Notes under the pieces: model-generated | Seen by the model: only the letters and a program-made list of their open reading frames with translations | Told to the model about the DNA's origin: nothing | Databases searched by the model: none | Shown: piece after piece, positions 1 through 7,539 of the stretch | Position numbering within the stretch: the first letter of the stretch is position 1 | Layout of the letters: each line of letters begins with the position of its first letter | Program-made: the position numbers and the translations under genes | NCBI GenBank assembly: GCA_016177265.1 | Contig: JACOVP010000044.1 | Coordinates: 1-11,516 of the forward strand | Length of the DNA stretch: 11,516 bases | Direction: 5' to 3' | From: Candidatus Woesearchaeota archaeon | GTDB taxonomy: Archaea; Nanobdellota; Nanobdellia; SCGC-AAA011-G17; UBA489

Positions 1-1
1 A

Positions 2-1711
2 AGTATTACTGCTACTCTAGAAATTCCTGGCAATCCCAGAGATTTATTTATCAATCAAAATCGTTTACTCGTGTTCACTGATTTGTATCAACCCGTCTAT
101 ACCATTATGCAAGATGTTGCTCCTGCAGAAAAGATTGCTTCTCCCAGCATAGTACCGCCAGAACGCTATCAACCTCCGAAGACTGGTGTACTCATTTATG
201 ATACAACTAATAAAGAAGATCCTGAACTGGTAGCTAACTATACTGTTGAGGGAAATTACTATCAATCACGGATGATTAACGAGTATGTGTACGTGGTTGC
301 GCAAAATCCCGCTTATTATGGTGGAGGGCCTATTCCCTTGCCTGCACTACGAGAGGCAGACAACGTCGTAATGGAATCTCCAGTCTATTACTTTGACAAT
401 TGGGAGCCGCAAATCACCTTTAATTCCATTGCGTCTTTTAATCTTTTTGACGTGGAAGATGTGAATCTACAGACATTCATGCTGGGGTATGCCAACACTC
501 TCTATGTGTCTAATAAACATATGTACATTGCGTATCAGAAACAAGTGCCGTATGGCTACTATAGAACTGATCAAGAAACACGCTTTACAAAAATCATTAT
601 TCCTTTACTCCCAGCAGAAATCCAGCAGCTTCTGCGAGCGTTGTTGAACAGCAAAGAGGATTTTGCCCAAATTCAACAGCAGATGTATGAGAAACTGGAA
701 GACTATTACAATAAACTTTCTCCAGAGGAACGGAGTCAACTCCAACAGAAGATAGACCAAGCGCTGCAGGAGTATGAATTCAAACTGCAAGAAGAACGAA
801 TGAAAACTGTTGTCCATAAACTCAGTTTACTAGAAGGCATTGTGAAGTATAAAACTAAAGGTGAGGTCAAAGGGACGTTACTGAATCAATTTTCTCTGGA
901 TGAATATAATGATTATTTACGGGTTGCAACCACGGTGTCTTTGTATGGATCGAGAGGGCAATATCTGTACAACAATGTGTATGTGCTGGATAAAGAGATG
1001 GAAGTTGTTGGCACATTAGAAGAACTAGCGCCAGATGAACGGATTTACTCTACAAGATTTATAGGTGATAGACTCTATATGGTGACGTTCAGGAATGTTG
1101 ATCCTCTGTTTGTCATTGATTTATCACAACCGGCAGAACCAAAAGTTTTGGGGCAATTAAAGATTCCTGGCTTTTCCAATTACTTGCATCCGTATGATGA
1201 AAACCATATCTTAGGAATTGGACAGGATACGGAAGATAATCAATGGGGCGGTGTCACAACTTCTGGACTGAAACTAGCGTTGTTTGATGTGAGCGATGTT
1301 GCAAATCCGAAGGAACGTGCGAAAATCATTATTGGCGGCAGAGGAACATCTTCTGAAGCATTGTATGAGCATAAGGCGTTCTTGTTTGACAGCGACAGAA
1401 AATTAGTGATTTTTCCAGTGAGTGAAGTCAAAGACAATAAATGGGAGCATGTGTGGCAGGGCGTGTATGTGCTGCGGGTCAAACCAGATATTGGATTTGT
1501 CATTCAGGGGAAAGTGACGCACGGCACGTATGATCAACAAAGACCTTATGATACTTACAGTACGCAAGTGAAGAGGGCATTGTACATTAGGGATGTTCTC
1601 TATACTGTCTCACCGAAGAAGATCAAGATGAATGACCTGGATGACCTGCAGATCGAGCATAAGACGATTACGCTGCCGTATAAGGAAGAAAGCCCACCAA
1701 CCATATTTTAG
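2..1711 (+). CDS. Secreted beta-propeller domain protein (PF09826-like), 5' end cut by the window
   Basis: The reading frame is open from base 2, so the gene begins off the left edge. The in-frame GTG at 71 is internal, because the codons before it encode a typical propeller strand (LEIPGNPRDLF, then NRLLVFTD). What remains is 569 residues. The C-terminal half carries family hallmarks: YSTRFIGDRLYMVTF, DPLFVIDLSQPAEPK, IPGFSNYLHPYDENH, LALFDVSDVANPKE and a HKAFLFD strand. Bases about 604-830 encode a charged, probably helical insertion (AEIQQLLRALL through QEYEFKLQEER) between blades. The family consists of secreted or membrane-tethered propellers of unknown substrate in archaea and bacteria, and a role in surface binding or assembly is only inferred. 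No transmembrane helix is visible at the C-terminus, so any anchor would be in the missing N-terminus. The next gene is co-directional, 52 bases downstream, and has its own promoter. Confidence 0.88.
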   Translation, partial: SITATLEIPGNPRDLFINQNRLLVFTDLYQPVYTIMQDVAPAEKIASPSIVPPERYQPPKTGVLIYDTTNKEDPELVANYTVEGNYYQSRMINEYVYVVAQNPAYYGGGPIPLPALREADNVVMESPVYYFDNWEPQITFNSIASFNLFDVEDVNLQTFMLGYANTLYVSNKHMYIAYQKQVPYGYYRTDQETRFTKIIIPLLPAEIQQLLRALLNSKEDFAQIQQQMYEKLEDYYNKLSPEERSQLQQKIDQALQEYEFKLQEERMKTVVHKLSLLEGIVKYKTKGEVKGTLLNQFSLDEYNDYLRVATTVSLYGSRGQYLYNNVYVLDKEMEVVGTLEELAPDERIYSTRFIGDRLYMVTFRNVDPLFVIDLSQPAEPKVLGQLKIPGFSNYLHPYDENHILGIGQDTEDNQWGGVTTSGLKLALFDVSDVANPKERAKIIIGGRGTSSEALYEHKAFLFDSDRKLVIFPVSEVKDNKWEHVWQGVYVLRVKPDIGFVIQGKVTHGTYDQQRPYDTYSTQVKRALYIRDVLYTVSPKKIKMNDLDDLQIEHKTITLPYKEESPPTIF

Positions 1712-1722
1712 GTAACTACCTA
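1709..1722. repeat. 6-2-6 inverted repeat overlapping the propeller stop codon, just upstream of the next promoter
   Basis: TAGGTA and TACCTA are perfect inverted arms separated by AC. The element includes the TAG stop of the propeller gene and ends 6 bases before the BRE/TATA of the surface-protein promoter. It could be an operator half-site pair or a chance repeat. The two-base spacer makes a stable RNA hairpin unlikely. Confidence 0.35.
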
Positions 1723-1728
1723 ATAGTA

Positions 1729-1742
1729 GAAACATTTATATA
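1729..1742 (+). promoter_or_regulatory. Archaeal BRE/TATA promoter of the giant surface protein gene
   Basis: A purine-rich GAAAC (1729-1733) is followed by a consensus TTTATATA box (1735-1742). The box centre lies 25.5 bases before the ATG at 1764. This is the usual distance to an archaeal transcription start, so the mRNA is expected to begin at or next to the start codon (leaderless). No Shine-Dalgarno sequence is seen before the ATG. Confidence 0.75.
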
Positions 1743-1763
1743 CCAGATACTATAGGTCTAATC

Positions 1764-4700
1764 ATGCGATTAACCCCTTGCTTATCTATGATCCTCCTTG
1801 TATTTAGCTTATTTTTGTTGCCAATACTAGCTTCTGCTGAACCTTTTCCTGTTACAATGGAAGAAGGTGAGGAGAGGACATTTACTCTTGGTGATAGGCA
1901 GTATGAGTTAGAAGTGATGATTATTGAAGACGCAACTCCAGCAACAGTTACATTCAACATCAATGGTGAGGTTACACCGCAGCTCGTTGCACAAGCACAC
2001 TATACGCTGAAAGATGGTACGCTTCTCGATGTCTTGGATATTTGGCTGAATGAAGCAGGAGAGGCAGGCAGTGGAGATACCGTAACATTCTCCTTATCTT
2101 TCTGCGGCGACACTGTTTGCAATGGAGAGGAGAATTCTCAATCGTGTGCAAAAGATTGTGGTCCCCAAGAGAATACAGGTCTGCTATCCTACACACTAGA
2201 GAATGCACTCCTTCGTTTTGTGTTTGATGAAAATGGTTCTTTGCAGACAATCTCCCATAAACCATCAGATTATATGTATACTCTTCAGCAACAACAGCCA
2301 TGGCAGGTTTCCATTTATAATGCATTGCGGAGTAGCGAAATTGACCCTCCTCTTGAAAAACCTATCTTTGTTTTCATAGGTAATACTGATAATCTGCAAG
2401 AATGTACAGTTCAATCATCTGGAATTCAAAGAATTACAACATCACAACGATTAGAGTATCGATGGATTTGTTCTTTTGCATCTCCTGACAATCCTCAGAA
2501 GAGTATTCTTACAGTTACAACTTCCTATGAATTACAAGACACTAAGGACTACCTTGAAACATGGTCTACTACATCTATTACCTCACCAAAGTATTCAGTC
2601 TTTAAACTCTACTATCCGTTGGGCGTAGTGGAAGATTCGTCAGTTATGGAGTATGGTATTACCTCTGGTTATGTGTTCGAAGCAACACGAGAACCTGCAT
2701 ACAATGTTGTTCCTTTTGAATCGTATTCGTTGCACAACGTTCTTGGAGGACAATGGAATGATAGAGGTCATTACTTGTACTTCATGACTGATGATGATGG
2801 ATATGGTATGAAACATGACAGTTATACTGCTGAAAATGGTGTTTTTACAACTAATATGATTCTCTTAGCTCAAAACTATTTTGAGCCTGGCAATAGCATT
2901 GATGCTCCTTACCGTTTACGCATTGGTGTCGGAAAGGGATTGAGTGGAGAAGAAGGTTGGTTGCCGATAGCAGACGCCTATAGACAACATTTACAAGAAA
3001 AGGGTTCTTTAGCAATTCCCATAGACCAACGTAATGACATTCCTGACTTTGTGAAGAACTTGGATCTTACTCTCTTTAACGGTGCTATGCCTTACCCTCT
3101 TTCAAGTGAAGAGCAACAGCAACTTGCGACAGTATATCATGATGCAACTGCATACTATGGTGCAAAAAATGTGAATCTCTTGTTGTGGGAAAATGGGAAG
3201 ATGATTCCTTTTTATGAACCTCAACCAACCCAAGTAGACTTTTATCGTGCCTTACGAGGAGTAGGTATTTTGCCATGCATATATACTGTTTTTTCTCGTG
3301 TCCCCCTTCATGATCTCGCCTATGAATCTATAAAAGATGAAGCTAACTATATTTCACCTTGGCTTCAAAAACCTGCAAAGACATCATCAGGCAATGGTGA
3401 AGAGCTTGTGTTCTTTGATCCTCATTCTGAGAAATTTATTACATGGTTTACTTCACGATTACAGGTCTTGAATGATAATGGGAAAGCATTAGGTTGTGTA
3501 TACCAGGATGATACTTATACTGTAGGTGGAGAGAGTAATGGGCTTTGGAATCCTGTGTTTAATCAACAAAGAAAACAGGGGATAAGTGACGATATCTTAC
3601 GTGGCGGTGTTCAGTATTATGGTAAGATAGGCACAGCCATGAATCAGCTTGATGAGGATTTCTTTCTTTTCCATGAATCCTTTGTTGCTTCAGCTAATTT
3701 TGTTGGTGGTCCAGATGCTCAATCTTCTCGAGGTCTCCTATTTGGTTCTAATGCTCATCCTAATCAGTTACAACAAGCAGTGCAACACTTTTTCTTCTTA
3801 GAGCGAGTCTTTAGTGGTTATAATATTAGAAAAGGTGCAGCTACTGAAAGCTCGAATCTCCTTATTCAGCACCCATTTGTTCTGGCAGAATACAGAAATC
3901 TTGATCCTCGGCTTGCAAATTATCCTTTTGATATTTATGATGATTACCCATTAGCAGTAGCTGTGGGCGTTTTACAAGGTGGCGGAATTCCGATAACACC
4001 AGAGTATGGTATAGCAATTGATGGTAGATCACGACAACTATCGACAGTACCTAACTATCTTGCTGCGCAGAAACTAGACTGGACAATTCCTTACTTTAGA
4101 ACATTCTTACCTCTAGAAGCAAAATTCATCAAAGAGATGGTACGAGTAGTGCAATTGGGAAGACTCTATTTCCAGGGGCAATGGCAGTTGCCACTAGAAA
4201 CTGATTCACCTAAGGATGAACACAAGTTTATTACTTGGGGCACGACGTCTTATGACATCTTTTCTGTTCAGGAGCCTCGTGTTATCAATAGTGTGTGGAA
4301 GGCATGGAATGGTGAGCTAGGATTGTTTTTTGCAAATACTCATAGGCAAGAAGAACAGCAAGTAGTTACATTTTACTTCGATTTTAGTCGCTATGGTTTA
4401 GAACGAGGTAAAAATTACGATCTGGTTGCTTTAGATAATACAACTACATCACCACTTGGTGAACAGATTTTGGGAACATTCGATGATGATTTTAGTTATA
4501 CATTTACGCTACCATCACTGAGGGCAACTGTATTCACTCTTCGTTTAAGTGGGAATAAACCACCACAAGTCAATGCTGGACCAGACCAAACAATTACCTT
4601 ACCAACCAACCAGATTAACCTTGATGGCACAGTGACTGATGACGGACTGCCAAATCCGCCTGGTACAGTAACAACGCAATGGACGAACGAGAGTGGTCCA

Positions 4701-7088
4701 GGTCTCGTTACTTTTGCAGATGGACGTGCTGTCGATACTATAGCTACATTTTCCCAGCCGGGAGTGTATATTTTACGGTTGACCGCTGATGATAGTGCGC
4801 TCCAAGCCTTTGATGATGTCACTATTATGGTTAATCCTTCTGTACCCTTTGACTTTTCAGTTGGTGTTATTCCTCAAAGCGATACTGTCGTGCAAGCACA
4901 TGAGGCTTCAACAGCAGTAACCGTTACTTTATTGGGTGGTATTTCCCAACAAGTTAGTTTAGCTTATAGTGGATGTCCTCCAAGTGCTACCTGTATGTTT
5001 GATCAATTTATAGGAAACCCAACCTTTAATGCTTCCTTTAATGTTTCGACAAGTGCTGCTACCGTCGCTGGCTTGTATGAGATCACAATTACAGGAACAG
5101 GTGGGGGATTAGTAAGAATCGCTAGTTATAATTTAACTGTCACTGATAGCCAACCAGAGGCATCAGCACGTGCTGTTCCTCCGTCTGGAGTAGTACCTCT
5201 GATTGTTGATTTTAGTGGTGACTTTACAGGTGGAGATGCGCCATTCACTTACTTCTGGAATTTTATGGATGGGAGTAACTCCACATTACAAAATCCGCAA
5301 CATACCTTTAGTTCAGCTGGAAGCTATAATGCATCCTTTACAGTAACAGATTTTGACGGCGATTTATCTACTGACTACGTGCTGGTTACTGTCCATGAGA
5401 CGTTTGACTTTGATGTTGCTATCAATCCCATGAGTGGAACTGTTAATCGTGATAGCTCTGTTAAAACAACTGCCACTGCAACGATGCGTGCTGGGATAGC
5501 GAGTGCTGTGAATTTTTCAGCAAGCGGATTACCAAGCGGAGTAACTGCAACATTCGTACCAACAGATTGCATACCACAACCCTCACAACCCTGTACTTCA
5601 CTAGTAACATTTACAGCATCACCCACGGCAGTGTTAGGTAAGTCACCCATTACTATTCATGGAACTGATGGAAGTATTACACGGAATGCCTTGCCTTATC
5701 TATTAACTGTCACTCCTAGACTAAATAATCCACCAGTGTTAGATCCTATTGGTTCACGAGAAGTTCAGCAGGGAACATTATTGCAGTTTACTGTTACTGC
5801 TACAGACCCTGATAATGACACGTTAACCTATGATACTCTTAATCTTCCTGAAGGTGCAACTTTTATCAAGCAAGAATTTAACTGGAGGCCATATGAGCGT
5901 CAAGTAGGATATTACAATGTTACCTTTACAGTAACTGATGAGGGTATACCACCATTGAGCGATTCTGAAACTGTTACCATCTTCGTTAATCAATCGAGCG
6001 TCGAACCAGATCCTGATAGCGATGGCGATGGTGTTCCGGATTCTCAAGACAGATGTCCTAATACACCGCCTGCCCAATATCAGCGTATTAATCGCTTGAA
6101 TGGTTGCCCTGAGCCGCAACTTAATTGGGCAAAGTTCGACCAAAATATGACCACAAACTTCTCGACAGTGCGAGACTTACTCCAGGTTGATGACTTACGT
6201 TTAGGTGTCGCCCAGAAGGGGATGATTCACTACATCAACCAAAGTATACCCTTAGTTCAGTTTGATTCCCGCACTGGTCGCCACGAACCTTTAGTACTTG
6301 ATGCCTTTATTGATATTGATTACAATATGATAAGGGTTGATACTACTAACGCGACTGGCAATTATACAGCTTTTGATAGACCAGCAACGATTACACTTTT
6401 CCAGTTGTCTTTTACATTACCAAGAATCTTACGCGATGGCGCTAGTTGCGATGCTTGCCAGATACTTTCATATACAAATGGTGATCTTACCTTTACGGTT
6501 CCTGGATTCTCTACTTATACAACGGAAGAAACACCAAGTTCTGGAGGTGGCAGCAGTTCAAGTGGTGGAGGGGGAGGCGGTGGGGGAGGAGGAGCTTCTC
6601 GTATTGCTGTTGACTTAGATGCTTACACTCAACAAACTGTATCCCCCTTGATAACGGGAGTACTTACTCTTATCTATAAAAACCAAGAATATCAGATACG
6701 TCTCTCACGCTCAACAAGTTCCAGTATTCTATTGGCTTTCCGCTCTCTTGGTCTGACACTATCCTTAGAACTAGATCAGCGAACATCGGTTGATCTTGAT
6801 GCAGATGGTGTTACTGACATTAGTATTATATTAATTTCTCTTCAACGCAATACAGCAACGCTTACTTTTGCGAGATTGCCTGATAGCACTCCAAAACCAA
6901 TAAAAGAGTTGCGAGGCATAGGAGAGGCTGATAAAGAAGTTAAAGAGTTGATAGAAGATAAGCAGGCGATATCACCTCAAAAGCCTCAGAAAGGAAGTGG
7001 GTTACTCATCAGTTTCCTTCTCTTTCTTCTCGGTGGAATTGTACTTGGTGCTTTTTTCCTCTTCAGATCGTTTAGAGTAAGGATATAA
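1764..7088 (+). CDS. Giant secreted surface protein: glycosidase-like body, PKD/Ig modules, TSP3 repeat, C-terminal TM anchor
   Basis: This 1774-residue protein is built for export. Residues 1-25 are a signal peptide with likely cleavage after ASA. Residues 26-112 form a small beta domain. Cysteines 114, 119, 128 and 132 form a CGDxxC...CxxDCG motif. Residues about 140-425 resemble the beta-sandwich N-terminal part of DUF6259/glycosidase-like proteins (SYTLENALLRFVFDENGSL; DDDGYGMKHD). Residues about 430-800 look like a TIM-barrel core with candidate catalytic acids D582/D583 (GCVYQDDTY) and E638 (LFHESF). A beta domain follows (810-928), then a PKD-like domain (931-1024), an FDF domain (1029-1127), a PKD domain (1128-1210), a second FDF domain (1213-1318), an Ig/cadherin-like domain (1320-1409), a TSP3 calcium repeat (1416-1436), a poly-Gly linker (1594-1610), a second small beta domain (about 1613-1705) and a TM helix (1747-1767) before RSFRVRI. 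A type I surface protein acting on glycans is inferred. Glycosidase activity is unproven, and it could be purely adhesive. Confidence 0.85.
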   Translation: MRLTPCLSMILLVFSLFLLPILASAEPFPVTMEEGEERTFTLGDRQYELEVMIIEDATPATVTFNINGEVTPQLVAQAHYTLKDGTLLDVLDIWLNEAGEAGSGDTVTFSLSFCGDTVCNGEENSQSCAKDCGPQENTGLLSYTLENALLRFVFDENGSLQTISHKPSDYMYTLQQQQPWQVSIYNALRSSEIDPPLEKPIFVFIGNTDNLQECTVQSSGIQRITTSQRLEYRWICSFASPDNPQKSILTVTTSYELQDTKDYLETWSTTSITSPKYSVFKLYYPLGVVEDSSVMEYGITSGYVFEATREPAYNVVPFESYSLHNVLGGQWNDRGHYLYFMTDDDGYGMKHDSYTAENGVFTTNMILLAQNYFEPGNSIDAPYRLRIGVGKGLSGEEGWLPIADAYRQHLQEKGSLAIPIDQRNDIPDFVKNLDLTLFNGAMPYPLSSEEQQQLATVYHDATAYYGAKNVNLLLWENGKMIPFYEPQPTQVDFYRALRGVGILPCIYTVFSRVPLHDLAYESIKDEANYISPWLQKPAKTSSGNGEELVFFDPHSEKFITWFTSRLQVLNDNGKALGCVYQDDTYTVGGESNGLWNPVFNQQRKQGISDDILRGGVQYYGKIGTAMNQLDEDFFLFHESFVASANFVGGPDAQSSRGLLFGSNAHPNQLQQAVQHFFFLERVFSGYNIRKGAATESSNLLIQHPFVLAEYRNLDPRLANYPFDIYDDYPLAVAVGVLQGGGIPITPEYGIAIDGRSRQLSTVPNYLAAQKLDWTIPYFRTFLPLEAKFIKEMVRVVQLGRLYFQGQWQLPLETDSPKDEHKFITWGTTSYDIFSVQEPRVINSVWKAWNGELGLFFANTHRQEEQQVVTFYFDFSRYGLERGKNYDLVALDNTTTSPLGEQILGTFDDDFSYTFTLPSLRATVFTLRLSGNKPPQVNAGPDQTITLPTNQINLDGTVTDDGLPNPPGTVTTQWTNESGPGLVTFADGRAVDTIATFSQPGVYILRLTADDSALQAFDDVTIMVNPSVPFDFSVGVIPQSDTVVQAHEASTAVTVTLLGGISQQVSLAYSGCPPSATCMFDQFIGNPTFNASFNVSTSAATVAGLYEITITGTGGGLVRIASYNLTVTDSQPEASARAVPPSGVVPLIVDFSGDFTGGDAPFTYFWNFMDGSNSTLQNPQHTFSSAGSYNASFTVTDFDGDLSTDYVLVTVHETFDFDVAINPMSGTVNRDSSVKTTATATMRAGIASAVNFSASGLPSGVTATFVPTDCIPQPSQPCTSLVTFTASPTAVLGKSPITIHGTDGSITRNALPYLLTVTPRLNNPPVLDPIGSREVQQGTLLQFTVTATDPDNDTLTYDTLNLPEGATFIKQEFNWRPYERQVGYYNVTFTVTDEGIPPLSDSETVTIFVNQSSVEPDPDSDGDGVPDSQDRCPNTPPAQYQRINRLNGCPEPQLNWAKFDQNMTTNFSTVRDLLQVDDLRLGVAQKGMIHYINQSIPLVQFDSRTGRHEPLVLDAFIDIDYNMIRVDTTNATGNYTAFDRPATITLFQLSFTLPRILRDGASCDACQILSYTNGDLTFTVPGFSTYTTEETPSSGGGSSSSGGGGGGGGGGASRIAVDLDAYTQQTVSPLITGVLTLIYKNQEYQIRLSRSTSSSILLAFRSLGLTLSLELDQRTSVDLDADGVTDISIILISLQRNTATLTFARLPDSTPKPIKELRGIGEADKEVKELIEDKQAISPQKPQKGSGLLISFLLFLLGGIVLGAFFLFRSFRVRI
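6001..6071 (+). other. Thrombospondin type 3 calcium-binding repeat within the surface protein
   Basis: Residues 1416-1436 read DPDSDGDGVPDSQDRCPNTP and match the TSP3 consensus of alternating Asp residues and a Cys-Pro. A second cysteine, C1448, could pair with C1431. Such repeats bind calcium and act as rigid spacers, here between the Ig-like stack and the sequon-rich segment. Confidence 0.8.
6543..6593 (+). repeat. Gly/Ser linker with a run of ten glycines
   Basis: Residues 1594-1610 are GGG, then SSSS, then ten consecutive Gly (6564-6593), encoded by mixed GGT, GGA, GGG and GGC codons. This is a low-complexity, flexible hinge before the last folded domain and the membrane helix. The G-rich run may be prone to length change by slippage or to misassembly. 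Confidence 0.9.
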
Positions 7089-7112
7089 GGAACATGTGTA
7101 TGGACCAACCAT

Positions 7113-7331
7113 TTAGCGAATTATTTCTTGTGCGACCTTCTCCCCTTCTAAATAATCTTCCACTTCCATATTGCTTTGTATACCTAATTTTGCCAATAGA
7201 TCTATCATTTCTGAAATTGAGAGTCCTGCAATTTCTGCAGCTTTACCCAGAGATATCTTACCTTCCCTATATCCCATAATTGCAAAATAAATTTTTCCTT
7301 GTTCCACGACTATGTTATATTTGACCGGCAT
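7113..7331 (-). CDS. UPF0175-family small protein (antitoxin-like), orphan
   Basis: This protein of 72 residues (74 if the ATG at 7337 is used) carries the family core YREGKISLGKAAEIAGLS followed by a second helix, ISEMIDLLAKLGI. Together these look like a small helix-turn-helix. UPF0175 (PF03683) proteins are uncharacterised; some are treated as antitoxins next to PIN-like DUF3368 toxins. No toxin gene lies beside it here: both flanking genes are on the other strand. The ATG at 7331 is preferred because the TATA box centred at 7357.5 is 26.5 bases away, the distance expected for a leaderless transcript. The gene converges with the surface-protein gene, with 24 bases between stop codons. It may be a DNA-binding regulator or an antitoxin acting in trans. 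The family call is firm and the role is open. Confidence 0.85.
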   Translation of the reverse strand: MPVKYNIVVEQGKIYFAIMGYREGKISLGKAAEIAGLSISEMIDLLAKLGIQSNMEVEDYLEGEKVAQEIIR

Positions 7332-7353
7332 ACGCATGTACAGGCTACCTTCC

Positions 7354-7361
7354 TTTATATG
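7354..7361 (-). promoter_or_regulatory. TATA box of the UPF0175 gene
   Basis: Read on the - strand the box is CATATAAA, preceded by a purine-rich GGAGAAAAA stretch that fits a BRE. Its centre is 26.5 bases from the ATG at 7331 and 20.5 from the ATG at 7337, which supports the downstream start and a leaderless mRNA. Confidence 0.6.
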
Positions 7362-7383
7362 TTTTTCTCCTTAACTTACACCA

Positions 7384-7395
7384 GAGAGTACTCTC
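7384..7395. promoter_or_regulatory. 12-bp perfect palindrome, possible operator
   Basis: GAGAGTACTCTC is a perfect palindrome in the divergent intergenic region. It lies 22 bases upstream of the UPF0175 TATA box and 111 bases upstream of the Lhr TATA palindrome. A dimeric regulator could bind here, but no second copy was noticed in the window. Confidence 0.35.
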
Positions 7396-7505
7396 CTCTT
7401 TTCATTGCTTCTTTATCTCTGTTGTGGTGAAAAAACCGAAAATCTTTCATTACATCCCGAATATTTTCTATTCTCTTTAGTATATCTTCTCATCTGCCAT
7501 CGTAT

Positions 7506-7517
7506 AGTTTATAAACT
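7506..7517 (+). promoter_or_regulatory. Palindromic TATA promoter of the Lhr helicase gene
   Basis: AGTTTATAAACT is a perfect 12-bp palindrome containing the TATA box TTTATAAA (7508-7515). The centre is 28.5 bases before the ATG at 7540, consistent with a transcript starting at or within a few bases of that codon. The earlier ATG at 7527 is only 15.5 bases from the box centre and out of frame, so it is not used. Confidence 0.65.
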
Positions 7518-7539
7518 CTGTTTGCCATGATAAGCCGCC

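Noticed and set aside
71..1711. GTG at 71 as the start of the propeller gene
   Set aside because: The frame is open to base 2 and the upstream codons encode a propeller-like strand, so the true start is outside the window.
6543..6593. G-rich run as a DNA quadruplex or regulatory element
   Set aside because: It lies in coding sequence with mixed Gly codons and reads naturally as a protein linker.
6337..6618. 93-residue + strand frame inside the surface-protein gene
   Set aside because: It is an out-of-frame shadow with no promoter, and the Gly linker region inflates its open length.
7094..7279. 61-residue + strand frame after the surface-protein gene
   Set aside because: It is the complement of the UPF0175 gene, whose family motif is clear.
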